Shown: positions 1 through 8,910, numbered from the stretch's first letter. The stretch: DNA of 64,000 nt from Terrimesophilobacter bigeumensis (GCF_039537265.1 NZ_BAABAE010000002.1:310001-374000); one strand, 5' to 3'. The notes: generated by a model from the letters alone, not told the origin. A program made the numbers and translations.

Positions 1-1
1 C

Positions 2-1306
2 GCGAAGGCCGCCTTCCCGGCCTGGAAGGCCACCCACTTCACCGAGCGGTCCCGTGCGCTCGCACTCATCGCCGATGAGCTCGAGGCACGTGCGGACGAC
101 TTCGCCCGCCTCACCGCCCTCGACACCGGCAACGCCCTGCGCACCCAGGCGCGACCAGAGGTCACGACCCTCGTCGCCCTGTTCCGCTACTTCGCGGGCG
201 TCGCCGGCGAGGTCAAGGGCGTCACGCTCCCGGCCGGTGACAACCAGCTTCAGTACACCCGCCGCGAGCCGCTGGGTGTCGTCGCGTGCATACTGCCGTG
301 GAACTCTCCGCTCATGATCGCCGGTTTCAAGGTGCCTGCCGCGCTCGCCGCGGGCAACACCGTCGTGCTCAAGGCCGCGGATGACGCACCCCTGACGATC
401 CTGCTGCTCGCCGCCGTCTGCAACCAGTTCCTGCCGAAGGGCGTGCTCAACGCGCTCACCGGCCGCGGAAGCCTCATCGGCTCGGCCCTCGCCGATCACC
501 CGGATGTCGATAAGGTCTCCTTCACCGGATCCACCGAGGTCGGCCGCACCGTCGCGAAGCAGGCGGGGGAGCGCCTCGCCCACATGTCCCTCGAGCTCGG
601 CGGCAAGAACCCCTCGATCGTGTTCCCGGATGGCGTGGACGACCAGATCGTCGACGGCCTGCTCTTCGCGAGCCGCTTTACCCGCCAGGGGCAGAGCTGC
701 ACCGCAGGCTCCCGCCTGTTCCTGCACGAGGACATCTACGACGAGGTGCTCGGCAAGCTCGTCGACCGCCTCGGGAGCCTCGTCGTCGGCAACCCGCTGG
801 ATGAGGCATCCGACATGGGCGCCGTCATCAACCAGAAGCAGTTCGACGCGATCGACGAGTACCTCGTGGAGGGCCGCGAGTCCGGCGACATGACGGTCGC
901 ACTCGGCGGCACCGCACCATCCGTCGGCCCGCTCACCGAGGGCTACTACCACCTGCCGACGGTCTTCGCGGGCGGCCGCAACGAGTTCCGGCTCGCGCGC
1001 GAGGAGATCTTCGGACCCGTCCTCGTGGCGATCCCGTGGAAGACTCTCGACGACGTCGTGCGCATGGCCAACGACTCGCACTACGGTCTCGCCGCCTTCG
1101 TCTGGAGCCACGACCTCGACAACGCGCTGAACACGGCGCACCGTCTCGAGGCCGGCTGGGTGCAGGTCAACCAGGGCGGCGGCCAGGTCGTCGGCCAGTC
1201 CTATGGCGGGTACAAGCAGTCCGGCATCGGGCGTGAGGTCTCGCTCGAAGGCATGCTCGAGGGCTTCACGCAGATCAAGCAGGTCAACGTCAAGCTGCGG
1301 GCCTGA
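2..1306 (+). CDS. Aldehyde dehydrogenase family protein (5' end outside window)
   Basis: NAD(P)-dependent oxidation of an aldehyde to its acid. The reading frame is open from the first bases of the window, so the N-terminus is missing and 434 residues are visible. Seen: the cofactor-side motif PWNSP near visible residue 100, a Lys in VVLKAADD, the general-base Glu in LELGGK (about visible residue 198), the catalytic Cys in GQSCTAG (about 233) and EEIFGPV near the C-terminus. This is the complete catalytic set of the betaine-aldehyde/lactaldehyde-like superfamily. The stop is 2 bases before the next ATG, so it is cotranscribed with a CoA-transferase and a crotonase-family gene. That context suggests degradation of a side-chain aldehyde to an acid that is then activated with CoA. 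The substrate cannot be told from sequence. Confidence 0.93.
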   Translation, partial: AKAAFPAWKATHFTERSRALALIADELEARADDFARLTALDTGNALRTQARPEVTTLVALFRYFAGVAGEVKGVTLPAGDNQLQYTRREPLGVVACILPWNSPLMIAGFKVPAALAAGNTVVLKAADDAPLTILLLAAVCNQFLPKGVLNALTGRGSLIGSALADHPDVDKVSFTGSTEVGRTVAKQAGERLAHMSLELGGKNPSIVFPDGVDDQIVDGLLFASRFTRQGQSCTAGSRLFLHEDIYDEVLGKLVDRLGSLVVGNPLDEASDMGAVINQKQFDAIDEYLVEGRESGDMTVALGGTAPSVGPLTEGYYHLPTVFAGGRNEFRLAREEIFGPVLVAIPWKTLDDVVRMANDSHYGLAAFVWSHDLDNALNTAHRLEAGWVQVNQGGGQVVGQSYGGYKQSGIGREVSLEGMLEGFTQIKQVNVKLRA

Positions 1307-1308
1307 AC

Positions 1309-2550
1309 ATGGGCGCTGTGCCTGCATCCGCGCTGCCGTCGGCGTCCGCTCCGGGGCTTCCGCTGGTGGGGATCACGGTTCTCGACCTCACGCGGGCGCT
1401 CGCCGGACCGTACGCCACCGCGCTGCTCGCCGACCTCGGCGCGACCATCACCAAGGTCGAGTCGATCAAGGGCGGCGACTCGACGCGCGGCTGGCCGCCG
1501 TTCGAGGGCGACCATTCCCTCTACTACGACTCCACAAATCGCGGGAAGTCCTCGATCGCGATCGACTTCTACAGTGCGGAAGGCCAGGCGCTGCTGAAGC
1601 GCATGGCCCTCGACGCGGATGTCGTGATCGAGAACTTCCGCCCGGGCGTCATGGCCGACCTCGGTCTCGACCCGGCTGCTCTGCTCGCGGAGAAGCCCGG
1701 CCTCGTCGTCGCCTCGGTGAGCGGGTTCGGGTCCACCGGACCGCTCAGCCAGACGGCCGGCCTCGACCAGGTGGCCCAGGGGATGTCCGGTCTCATGTCG
1801 GTGACGGGGGCGGATGCCGACAACCTCTACCGCGTCGGCGTCCCGGTCATCGACATCATCTCCGGCATCTTCACGGCGGTCGGAATCCTCGCCTCCCTCG
1901 TCGACCGCGAGCGCACCGGCACCGGCCACACCGTATCCACCTCGCTGCTCGAGGCGGCGCTCGCGATCTCGGTGTTCCAGGGCCAGCGGTACCTCAGCAC
2001 CGGTGTCGTCCCGGAGCCGCAGGGCAACGACCATCCTGTTCTCGCGCCGTACGGGGTGTTCGCGACCGCGGACATCCCGGTCATCATCGCCGTCGGCAAC
2101 GAGAAGCAGTGGCGCGACCTGTGCGCTCTCGTCGGCGACGCCGCCCTCGCCGACCATCCGGACCTCGCGACCGGCAAGCTGCGCACCGAGCACCGCGGCG
2201 AACTCAAGGAGCGCCTGGAGGCGTTGCTCGTCGCACGCACCGGGCTCGAATGGGTCGAGGCCTTCAGGGCCGCGCGCATCCCGACCGGCCCCATCTACAC
2301 CTATGCTCAGGTCTTCGAGGACGCCCAGGTGAAGCACCTCGACATGGTGCAGCACGTGACCCGTGCCGACGGAAGCGACCTGCCGCTCCTGCGCGGGCCG
2401 GTGTCGATCGACGGGGCTGCTCTACGCATCCGGAAGGCGCCGCCGGCGCTCGGCGAAGACACCGAGTCCGTGCTCGCCGGGCTCGGGCTCACGCCCGACC
2501 AGATCGCCGGCCTCATCGACGCCGGGATCGTCTCGGCGCTGAAGAGCTGA
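1309..2550 (+). CDS. CaiB/BaiF (class III) CoA-transferase
   Basis: Transfers CoA between an acyl-CoA donor and a carboxylic acid through a mixed-anhydride and Asp-thioester mechanism. The 413-residue length is usual for the family. Seen: the N-terminal signature LDLTRALAGPYATALLADLG, ENFRPG near residue 108, and the catalytic Asp in AGLDQVAQGMSG (Asp153), which matches the active Asp of formyl-CoA transferase. It starts 2 bases after the aldehyde dehydrogenase stop and ends 2 bases before the crotonase-family gene, so the three form one operon. By context the acid made by the dehydrogenase is the likely CoA acceptor. The specific substrate is unknown. Confidence 0.92.
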   Translation: MGAVPASALPSASAPGLPLVGITVLDLTRALAGPYATALLADLGATITKVESIKGGDSTRGWPPFEGDHSLYYDSTNRGKSSIAIDFYSAEGQALLKRMALDADVVIENFRPGVMADLGLDPAALLAEKPGLVVASVSGFGSTGPLSQTAGLDQVAQGMSGLMSVTGADADNLYRVGVPVIDIISGIFTAVGILASLVDRERTGTGHTVSTSLLEAALAISVFQGQRYLSTGVVPEPQGNDHPVLAPYGVFATADIPVIIAVGNEKQWRDLCALVGDAALADHPDLATGKLRTEHRGELKERLEALLVARTGLEWVEAFRAARIPTGPIYTYAQVFEDAQVKHLDMVQHVTRADGSDLPLLRGPVSIDGAALRIRKAPPALGEDTESVLAGLGLTPDQIAGLIDAGIVSALKS

Positions 2551-2552
2551 CC

Positions 2553-3323
2553 ATGGCGCAAGTGCGGGTGGAGATCGTCGGACCGGTCGCGACGCTCGTG
2601 ATCGACAATGCGGGAAAGCGCAATGCGGTCACGGCCGACTTGTGGCAGCAGTTCGAACCGCTGCTCGCCGGGCTGGCCGGCGACGCCGCCGTGAAGGTCG
2701 TCGTCCTGCGTGGCGCCGGACAGGACTTCTCGGCCGGTGCGGACATCGCCGATCTCGACCGGATCCTCGCCGGCCCGGGTGACGGTGGGGTCATGACTCA
2801 GGCCGAGAACGCACTCGCCACCTTTCCCAAGCCCACGATCGCCGCGATCGACGGCTACTGCGTCGGAGGCGGCTGGGAACTGGCGGGTGCCTGCGATATT
2901 CGGATCTGCTCCGACCGCTCGACCTTCGGGATCACGCCGTCGAGGCTCGGGATCGTCTACCCGAGGTCCGGCATCGAGCGAGTGGTGGCGATCGCCGGAC
3001 CGGCCGTCGCGAAGCACCTCCTGTTCACCGGCGAGCTCGTCGACGCCGAGACCGCGCGCACCTGGGGCCTCGTCACGAAGGTGCTGCCGACCGAGGGCTT
3101 CTGGAATGCGGTGGCCGGGTTCGCAGGCATGCTGGCCGGCCGGTCCCAGTATTCGATCCGAGCCATGAAGGAGATCATCGACGCCATCATGGAGGGTCGG
3201 GGCGATCTCGGCGCGGTCGTTGACCGCTGGCAGGCCACGGCATCCGACGACCGTGCGATCGGGGTCGAGGCGTTCCTCGGCAAGCGGCCGCCCGAGTTCA
3301 CCTGGGGATCAGGTGTGCAGTAG
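2553..3323 (+). CDS. Enoyl-CoA hydratase/isomerase (crotonase) family protein
   Basis: A 256-residue crotonase-fold protein. The oxyanion-hole loops are clear: FSAGADI (about residues 59-65) and CVGGGWELAG (about 103-112). The two Glu residues that define true enoyl-CoA hydratases are not at the aligned places. The usual PExxLG segment reads PSRLG (Ser130) and the usual MExxLTG segment reads KHLLFTG (His155). It may therefore be an isomerase, decarboxylase, hydrolase or carnitinyl-type member rather than a hydratase. The start ATG at 2553 follows the CoA-transferase stop by 2 bases. As last gene of the operon it presumably acts on the acyl-CoA made by its neighbour. The alignment was done by eye. 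Confidence 0.88.
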   Translation: MAQVRVEIVGPVATLVIDNAGKRNAVTADLWQQFEPLLAGLAGDAAVKVVVLRGAGQDFSAGADIADLDRILAGPGDGGVMTQAENALATFPKPTIAAIDGYCVGGGWELAGACDIRICSDRSTFGITPSRLGIVYPRSGIERVVAIAGPAVAKHLLFTGELVDAETARTWGLVTKVLPTEGFWNAVAGFAGMLAGRSQYSIRAMKEIIDAIMEGRGDLGAVVDRWQATASDDRAIGVEAFLGKRPPEFTWGSGVQ

Positions 3324-3581
3324 CTGAAGGCGCCTCTCCGGCCCCTCCAGGCGTGCGACCGCGACCTTGACCTCGACGAGGCCGGCCGCAAGCTCATCCA
3401 TCCTGGCCTCGAGTTTCTCGAACCGGGCATCGACCTTGTCGAACCGGGCATCGACCTTGTCGAAGCGCTCGTCGATCTTCCTCATCTGCCCGCGCAGGAG
3501 GGAAGCCACGCCGCCGAAGATCGTCGCGGCAGCCCCGATGATCCCGAGGATGACACCGATGACGTCTGCTGACACGGTCAT
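3309..3581 (-). CDS. Small membrane-anchored coiled-coil protein
   Basis: Not a named family that I recognise. The 90-residue product has one N-terminal hydrophobic segment (about residues 8-29), a basic junction (RGQMRK), then a heptad-repeat coiled coil in which the unit KVDARFD occurs in near-perfect tandem. The DNA shows the same as 21-base repeats around 3417-3480. The expected topology is one membrane anchor with a cytoplasmic rod. The ATG has a GGAG just upstream. Its 3' end overlaps the last 15 bases of the crotonase gene on the other strand. A protein of the same design lies at 32198-32464. The coding call rests on the anchor-plus-heptad pattern. Confidence 0.72.
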   Translation of the reverse strand: MTVSADVIGVILGIIGAAATIFGGVASLLRGQMRKIDERFDKVDARFDKVDARFEKLEARMDELAAGLVEVKVAVARLEGPERRLQLLHT

Positions 3582-3714
3582 GACTCCATTCTGCCCCAGA
3601 GATACCGGGCCTCGCGAGTGAGTCTAAGAGTGTCGTGCGTCGTCGAGTCGGGCTTCCCCAGTCGTTGTGGAGATCGCAGGGGAGCGCACCCTGTGGGGGA
3701 GAAGATGGGGCGGA

Positions 3715-4575
3715 TCAGTCCTGGGCCGTGCGCATCGTCAGTACGGGGGTGCCGTCGGCGTCCTCGAGCGTGAGAGTCGCGCGCAGCGAGCCGAGCTCGC
3801 CGAGGCCTGTAGCGTGCGTACCGCCACAGGCGATGCGCGCTTCACCGTCGGCGAGGGTGCACACCCAGTAGCGCCGGTCGGTGAGCCTGTCGCCGTCGCG
3901 GTCGATGCGCACGGGAGCGTTCTCGGCCACCCAGTCGGCGAGCGTCGTGTTGACCTCCGTCTCGATGCCGGGGAGCGCCTCGGCGATGCCCTCGGTGCTG
4001 AAGCCCTTCTTGCGCAGAGACTTGCCGAGCCGGTAGGTGTCGAGCGAACCGCGTTCGAGGATGCGCGATGTGTCGTTCGCCTCGGCGTCGAAGTCGGGCG
4101 TGCCGAGTGCGTCGGTTCGCACCTCCTTGCTCCAGCGTCCCGTCATCGCCCGGTTGAGGGCGAGCGAGGCGAGGTGGCATCCGGTGTGGCCGAGGGACAG
4201 CGAGCGGCGATACTTCGCATCGATCTCGACTGTCACGACCTGGCCGACGGGTGGAGCATCCGTCACGAGGTGGGCGACGACGAACGTCCAGCCCTCGGTG
4301 CCCTTGCGCACGGGAATGTCGCCACCCAGGTACAGCAGGGAGCCGTCCGTGGCAGCGACGATGCAGTCCACGATGTCGGCGGAGCCTCCGTTCCAGGTGA
4401 GCGTCGCGCGGTCGGAGCCCTGGTCGGGCCATCCGGCGTCGACCGGATGGCACGGAGTGGCATCCAGCAGCACGGCGAATCGCTCGCCGACGGGCTCGAT
4501 GTGCAGCACCGTGCCGGTGCCGTCCGTCGCCCCGGTCGGGTAGCTGACGACGGTGTCCGTGCGGGGAAGAGCCAT
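3715..4575 (-). CDS. Alanyl-tRNA editing (AlaX-like) protein
   Basis: Probable trans-editing hydrolase that removes Ser or Gly mis-attached to tRNA(Ala); 286 residues. Seen: the four zinc ligands of the AlaRS editing domain as HTGCH (His130, His134) and CGGTH (Cys250, His254), and an N-terminal stretch around residue 42 (PCHPVDAGWPDQGSD) that matches the family's xFHPxGGGQPxD region with changes. The residue positions were counted by eye. The gene stands alone: 130 bases separate it from the small coiled-coil gene, and its ATG is 36 bases from the stop of the minus-strand lipoprotein gene upstream. Family membership is firm; the exact tRNA or amino-acid preference is inference. Confidence 0.88.
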   Translation of the reverse strand: MALPRTDTVVSYPTGATDGTGTVLHIEPVGERFAVLLDATPCHPVDAGWPDQGSDRATLTWNGGSADIVDCIVAATDGSLLYLGGDIPVRKGTEGWTFVVAHLVTDAPPVGQVVTVEIDAKYRRSLSLGHTGCHLASLALNRAMTGRWSKEVRTDALGTPDFDAEANDTSRILERGSLDTYRLGKSLRKKGFSTEGIAEALPGIETEVNTTLADWVAENAPVRIDRDGDRLTDRRYWVCTLADGEARIACGGTHATGLGELGSLRATLTLEDADGTPVLTMRTAQD

Positions 4576-4611
4576 GCCACCATTCTCTCCTGCCGGCGGA
4601 TCGGGATCGCG

Positions 4612-5004
4612 CTACGGCTTGTCCTTACCTGGGCCGCCCTTCTTCGGCCCGGGGTCCGGCTTGCCCGGCTTATCCGGCGTGGGGCTGGGTTGCGGCTCAG
4701 CGGCGGTCAGATCCGCCCGCACGAGGTCGATCGACGCCTGGATGCGTGCACTGCGGCCCGGGTCGATGGCACCGGATGCCGTCCCCTCCGTCAATTCCTC
4801 CTCGAGCGCGTCGAGGGCTGCGATCGCCTCGGAGAAGTCGCCCGCGGCGGCCGCTACCGTCACGGCGAGTACGGATGCCTGCAGCCGTTCTGCGGCCCCC
4901 GCATCGATCTGCTGGCCTGACGGGGCGCACCCGCTGAGCGCGCCGGCGAGGAGCAGCAGGGCCGCCCCCGCGGCGATCGCGCGTGCCCTCCACTCCAGCC
5001 TCAT
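4612..5004 (-). CDS. Small secreted lipoprotein linked to a Ser/Thr kinase
   Basis: The 130-residue product has a signal peptide with a lipobox (LSGC, Cys at about residue 26), a helical middle rich in Ala and Glu, and a Pro/Lys/Gly tail (PDKPGKPDPGPKK...) typical of wall-spanning linkers. The start overlaps the end of the kinase gene by 4 bases (ATGA), so the two are translationally coupled. It could be an extracytoplasmic partner or sensor for the kinase, whose own external part is very short. No enzymatic motif is visible and I do not recognise the family. Confidence 0.8.
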   Translation of the reverse strand: MRLEWRARAIAAGAALLLLAGALSGCAPSGQQIDAGAAERLQASVLAVTVAAAAGDFSEAIAALDALEEELTEGTASGAIDPGRSARIQASIDLVRADLTAAEPQPSPTPDKPGKPDPGPKKGGPGKDKP

Positions 5005-6260
5005 GGCGCCACGCTGTCCTGGAGCTGCTCGAGATGTGTGCCCAGGATGCCCTCGACGGGCGGATAGGAGGGCGTCGGGGCCGCTGTCCCCTCGGTCGTC
5101 GTGAGCATCGTCCCGAGACCGAGACCGAGGCCGATACCGGCGGCGACGGCGATGGCTGCGGCAATGCCGATGACCCTGTTACGCGTCCGCCGCCGCGATG
5201 CGGTGGGGCTCGATGTCTCCTGGTCGCTCTCCGACGGGACCGCTGTGTTCTCGTGCACCGGTTCGACGGCAGACGGGGCTTCGCTGGCGGCCGCGTTGCC
5301 GAACACCTCGGTTGCCGCGGTCGGGCTCACCGGGTACACGAGCGTGTGATCCAGCGTGTCCTCCGAGGGTTCATCGGCTCTCGCGTCGGCGATGCTCCTC
5401 GCGGCGAGGGCGACCTCGAGGGCGTCAGCGCGTTCCTCGGGATCGACCGCGGTCATCCGCGTGAGCAGGGCGGTCCAGGCCGGCCCGAGCGAGTCGGGAA
5501 CGGTCGGCCGGCTCACGAGGCGCGCCCCCAACGTCTCAGCGGTCGTCCCGGGAAACGCCTTTTCGCCGGTCAGGGTTTCCAGCAGCACGAGGCCTAGGGA
5601 ATAGATGTCGGATGCCGCTCCGGCGGTGGCGCCGCTCGCCTGCTCCGGACTGAGGTAGTCGGCCGTTCCGACGACGAGTCCCGTCGACGTCAGGGGGTTG
5701 GCGTTCAGCAGTTTCGCGATGCCGAGATCCGCGAGCTTGGCGTGGAACTGTCGGTGCGGAAGCTCTGACGGCGCCAGGAGGATATTGGCCGGCTTGATGT
5801 CTCGATGCACGATATCTCTCGTGTGCATGTAGTGCAGCGCCTCCGCGATGTCGGCGCCGATGTGGGCGACCTGCTCCTGCGCAAGAGCCTCCGTGATGAC
5901 CTCGCGCAGGTTCGGGCCGTCGATGAGCTCCATCACGATGAATGGCCGGTCCCCGGTCGGCGTATGCTCGACCCCCGCGTCGAGCAGGGTGACGAGCGCG
6001 TAGTGGTTGAGGGAGGCGAGCGTGTCGACCTCGTTGCGCTGGCGACCCAGTTCCTCCGGGTCGGCGGAGCCGGGGACCATGAGCTTGACGGCGACCTCGC
6101 GCGGGAGCTCGTCGTCGGCTGCCCGGTACACGGGCGCCATTCCGCCACGCCCGATCAGGGCGGTGATGCGGTAGCGGCCGCCGAGCACGCTGCCGATGAC
6201 CGCATCCGCCGGGTCCGCCGGTGAACTCTTCGGTGCTCTCGGAACTCCACGTGCCGGCAT
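5001..6260 (-). CDS. Serine/threonine protein kinase (PknB-like), single-pass membrane protein
   Basis: Hanks-type kinase of 419 residues from the ATG at 6260, which has GGGAGG 6 bases upstream; an in-frame ATG at 6308 overlaps the preceding gene and is less likely. Seen: Gly-rich loop IGRGGMAPVYRA (about 36-47), Lys in VAVKLM (about 59), HRDIKPANILL with catalytic Asp about 154, DLG in place of DFG (about 178-180), and activation/P+1 loop GTADYLSPEQ. A basic stretch and a Gly/Ala/Leu transmembrane helix follow, then only about 35 external residues, so there are no PASTA repeats. It sits 44 bases downstream of the phosphohexomutase gene and is coupled to a lipoprotein gene. Substrates are unknown. 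Confidence 0.92.
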   Translation of the reverse strand: MPARGVPRAPKSSPADPADAVIGSVLGGRYRITALIGRGGMAPVYRAADDELPREVAVKLMVPGSADPEELGRQRNEVDTLASLNHYALVTLLDAGVEHTPTGDRPFIVMELIDGPNLREVITEALAQEQVAHIGADIAEALHYMHTRDIVHRDIKPANILLAPSELPHRQFHAKLADLGIAKLLNANPLTSTGLVVGTADYLSPEQASGATAGAASDIYSLGLVLLETLTGEKAFPGTTAETLGARLVSRPTVPDSLGPAWTALLTRMTAVDPEERADALEVALAARSIADARADEPSEDTLDHTLVYPVSPTAATEVFGNAAASEAPSAVEPVHENTAVPSESDQETSSPTASRRRTRNRVIGIAAAIAVAAGIGLGLGLGTMLTTTEGTAAPTPSYPPVEGILGTHLEQLQDSVAP

Positions 6261-6304
6261 GCGAACCTCCCTCGCCTTGGCATGATAACCGAGGCGACTG
6301 GAGG

Positions 6305-8083
6305 TCAAGCGAGCAGTGGGCGCACCGCTGCGTCGAGGGCGTCGACGGCGGCCTGCGCGGCGGCAATCCGTTCGGCGGGGGAGCCCTCGGTGCTCGAGGC
6401 GTCAAGGTAGACCTTGACCTTGGGCTCCGTACCGCTCGGCCGCACGATCACGCGTGAGCCGTCCTCGAGGTGGATGCGCAGGATGTCGCTCAGCGGGAAG
6501 CCGCCGATGCCCTCCGCGAAGTCGTCGATCGCCCGCACGGCGACCGTGCCGAGGTGGGTCGGCGGATGCGCGCGCAGCCGCGCCATGATGCGCGGGATGT
6601 CGGCGAGCTCCGTCACCCGCACCGACACCTGGCCGGAGGCGAACGCTCCGAAGCGCGCGGCGAAGTCGAGCTCGTGGTCGTCGATCGTGCGGCCGGCCGC
6701 CTTCAGTTCTGCCACGAGCGACAGGAACTCGACGGCCGCCGAGATGCCGTCCTTGTCACGGACCTTCTGTGGGTCGACGAGGTAGCCGAGCGCCTCCTCG
6801 TAACCGAAAGCGAGATCGGGTACGCGTGAAACCCATTTGAACCCGGTGAGGGTGTCCGCATAGTCGAGGTGGTACTGGCGTGCGACCTCGGCGAGGGCCG
6901 GTGAGCTGACGATGGAGGCGGCGAGGGTTCCGCTCACGCAGGTCGCCACGTCCCCGCCGACCGCGGCGACCGCCTCTCCTGCGGCCTGCAGTCTTTCAGC
7001 CGCGCGCCAGCCGAGCAGCCAGCCGACCTCGTTGCCGGAAAGTCGGCGCCAGCCGCCTGCGGCATCCGGGACGGCGACCGCGAGCCGGTCGGCGTCGGGG
7101 TCGTTGGCGATGATGAGCTCTGCACCCGCTGCGGTCGCGGTCGCGTAGGAGAGGTCGAGGGCTCCCGGCTCCTCCGGGTTGGGGAAGGCGACGGTCGGGA
7201 ACGCGGCATCCGGCTCGATCTGCTCGGCCACGACGACGGGTTCGCCGAAACCTGCGTCGGCGAACACACGCCGCGCGGTCTCCCAGCCGACGCCGTGCAG
7301 GGCCGTGTAGACGAAACGCGGGGAAGCATCCGGATGCCGCACGAGAGCGGCAGTGCGCCGCACGTACTCGTCGAGCACGCTCTCGCTTGCGACCTCGTAG
7401 TCGGTCGAGCGTGGCAGATCGGGAACCAGGAGGGTCGCGGCGACCCGCTGGATCTGGGCCTCGATCTCGGCGTCGGCCGGGGGAACGATCTGTGAGCCCT
7501 CGTCGGCGCCGCCGAGGTAGACCTTGTAGCCGTTGTCGTTCGGCGGGTTGTGGCTCGCAGTCACCATGACGCCGGCGCTCACGCCGAGGTGCCGCACGGC
7601 GAAGGCGAGCACGGGCGTCGGTAGAAGCCGCGGCAGGATGATCGCTCGGATGCCGGCGCCGGCCATGAGTTCGGCCGTGTCGGTCGCGAAGACCTGCGAG
7701 TTCTTGCGGCCGTCGTAGCCGATCACGACGCTCGGGTTCTTCTCCCGGCCGAGCAGGTAGGCGGCGAACCCGGCGGCGGCCTGCGCGACGAGAACGCGGT
7801 TCATCCGGTTCGGGCCTGCGGCGAGTTCACCGCGCAGGCCGGCCGTCCCGAACTCGAGGCGGGAGTCGAAACGGGAGTGGAGGGCGGCGATCGCGGTGGC
7901 GCCGCGGGCATCCGTGCTGCCGGCTTCGGCATCCGCTATGAGAGCGTCGAGTTCTGCCCGGGTCTCGGGGTCCGGGTCCTGGTCGCGCCATGCCCTCGCG
8001 GCTGCGAGCAGGTCGGGGGTGCCGCGCAGCTCGGTGGCGTCGTTCGCGTCGGCGGACGGGGCCGCGCCGGTGGTTCCGCTCAC
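6305..8083 (-). CDS. Phosphoglucomutase/phosphomannomutase (alpha-D-phosphohexomutase)
   Basis: Interconverts hexose 1- and 6-phosphates, or pentose phosphates in some members. The 592-residue length is that of the long actinobacterial/PgcA type. Seen: the phosphoserine loop VTASHNPPNDNGYKVYL (Ser about 177), the metal loop NDPDADR, the sugar-binding loop GYEEALGY and the C-terminal phosphate loop RPSGTEPKVKVYLDA. The start overlaps the purine nucleoside phosphorylase stop by 4 bases, so the two are cotranscribed. This pairing suggests handling of (deoxy)ribose 1-phosphate released from nucleosides, and phosphopentomutase activity is plausible. The product could also feed sugar nucleotides. 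Confidence 0.92.
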   Translation of the reverse strand: MSGTTGAAPSADANDATELRGTPDLLAAARAWRDQDPDPETRAELDALIADAEAGSTDARGATAIAALHSRFDSRLEFGTAGLRGELAAGPNRMNRVLVAQAAAGFAAYLLGREKNPSVVIGYDGRKNSQVFATDTAELMAGAGIRAIILPRLLPTPVLAFAVRHLGVSAGVMVTASHNPPNDNGYKVYLGGADEGSQIVPPADAEIEAQIQRVAATLLVPDLPRSTDYEVASESVLDEYVRRTAALVRHPDASPRFVYTALHGVGWETARRVFADAGFGEPVVVAEQIEPDAAFPTVAFPNPEEPGALDLSYATATAAGAELIIANDPDADRLAVAVPDAAGGWRRLSGNEVGWLLGWRAAERLQAAGEAVAAVGGDVATCVSGTLAASIVSSPALAEVARQYHLDYADTLTGFKWVSRVPDLAFGYEEALGYLVDPQKVRDKDGISAAVEFLSLVAELKAAGRTIDDHELDFAARFGAFASGQVSVRVTELADIPRIMARLRAHPPTHLGTVAVRAIDDFAEGIGGFPLSDILRIHLEDGSRVIVRPSGTEPKVKVYLDASSTEGSPAERIAAAQAAVDALDAAVRPLLA

Positions 8084-8910
8084 AGCGCCGCCACGATCCT
8101 CGCGAGCAGCGCGCTGATGACCGCCTCGGCGGCCTTACCGGCGTCGATGACCTCCTCGTGGCTGAGCGGCGTCTTCTGGATGCCGGCGGCGAGGTTCGTG
8201 ATGAGGGACATCCCGAGGATCTCCATGCCCGCCTGGCGCGCGGCGATCGCCTCGAGGGCGGTGGACATGCCGACGATGTGGCCGCCGATCGCCTTGGCCA
8301 TCTGCACCTCGGCCGGCGTCTCGTAGTGGGGTCCCCTGAACTGGCAGTAGACGCCTTCGTCGAGGCTCGCGTCGATCGTGCGGGCGAGGTCCCGCAGGCG
8401 CCGCGAGTAGAGGTCGGTGAGGTCGACGAAGGTCGCCCCTTCGAGCGGCGATGAGGCGGTGAGATTGATGTGGTCGCTGATGAGCACCGGGATGCCCGGC
8501 TTCCACGTCTCCCGGATGCCACCGGCCCCGTTCGTGAGGATCATCGTCGTCGCACCCGTCGCGGCCGCGGTGCGCACGCTGTGGACGACGCGGCGCACGC
8601 CATGGTTCTCGTAGAAGTGAGTGCGCGCACCGATCACGAGGGCGCGCTTGCCGTTCGGCAGCAGGATCGAGCGCAGAGACCCGGTGTGGCCTTCCAGCGC
8701 CGGCTTGCTGAACCCGGCGATCTCGGTCGCCGGGATGGTGGCGGTCGTCTCGCCGATGAGGTCGGCGGCCTTCGCCCATCCACTGCCGAGGGTCAGCGCG
8801 ATGTCGTGCCGTTCGACGCCGGTCTTCTCGGCGATCTGGCTCGCAGCATCCTGGGCGACCGCGAACGGATCGGCGGTCGGGTCATCGAGTGGATTGGGCG
8901 GCGTTGTCAT
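8080..8910 (-). CDS. punA: Purine-nucleoside phosphorylase
   Basis: Phosphorolysis of purine (deoxy)nucleosides to base plus (deoxy)ribose 1-phosphate. The length of about 276 residues fits the trimeric class. Seen: phosphate-binding GSGW near residue 43 and RTHFYE, the base-pocket segment TNGAGG, and the C-terminal ITNLAAG..SHEEV signature of the PNP/MTAP family. Start choice: ATG at 8910 (MTTPPN) with a close GGAGG; an in-frame GTG at 8919 is the alternative. It overlaps the phosphohexomutase by 4 bases. A nucleoside hydrolase and an ECF transporter further along fit a nucleoside-salvage theme. Confidence 0.92.
   Translation of the reverse strand: MTTPPNPLDDPTADPFAVAQDAASQIAEKTGVERHDIALTLGSGWAKAADLIGETTATIPATEIAGFSKPALEGHTGSLRSILLPNGKRALVIGARTHFYENHGVRRVVHSVRTAAATGATTMILTNGAGGIRETWKPGIPVLISDHINLTASSPLEGATFVDLTDLYSRRLRDLARTIDASLDEGVYCQFRGPHYETPAEVQMAKAIGGHIVGMSTALEAIAARQAGMEILGMSLITNLAAGIQKTPLSHEEVIDAGKAAEAVISALLARIVAAL

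Noticed and set aside
3667..4920. Plus-strand open frame of over 400 codons
   Set aside because: It lies antisense to the AlaX-like gene with its conserved zinc ligands and reads as an Arg/Gly-rich shadow.
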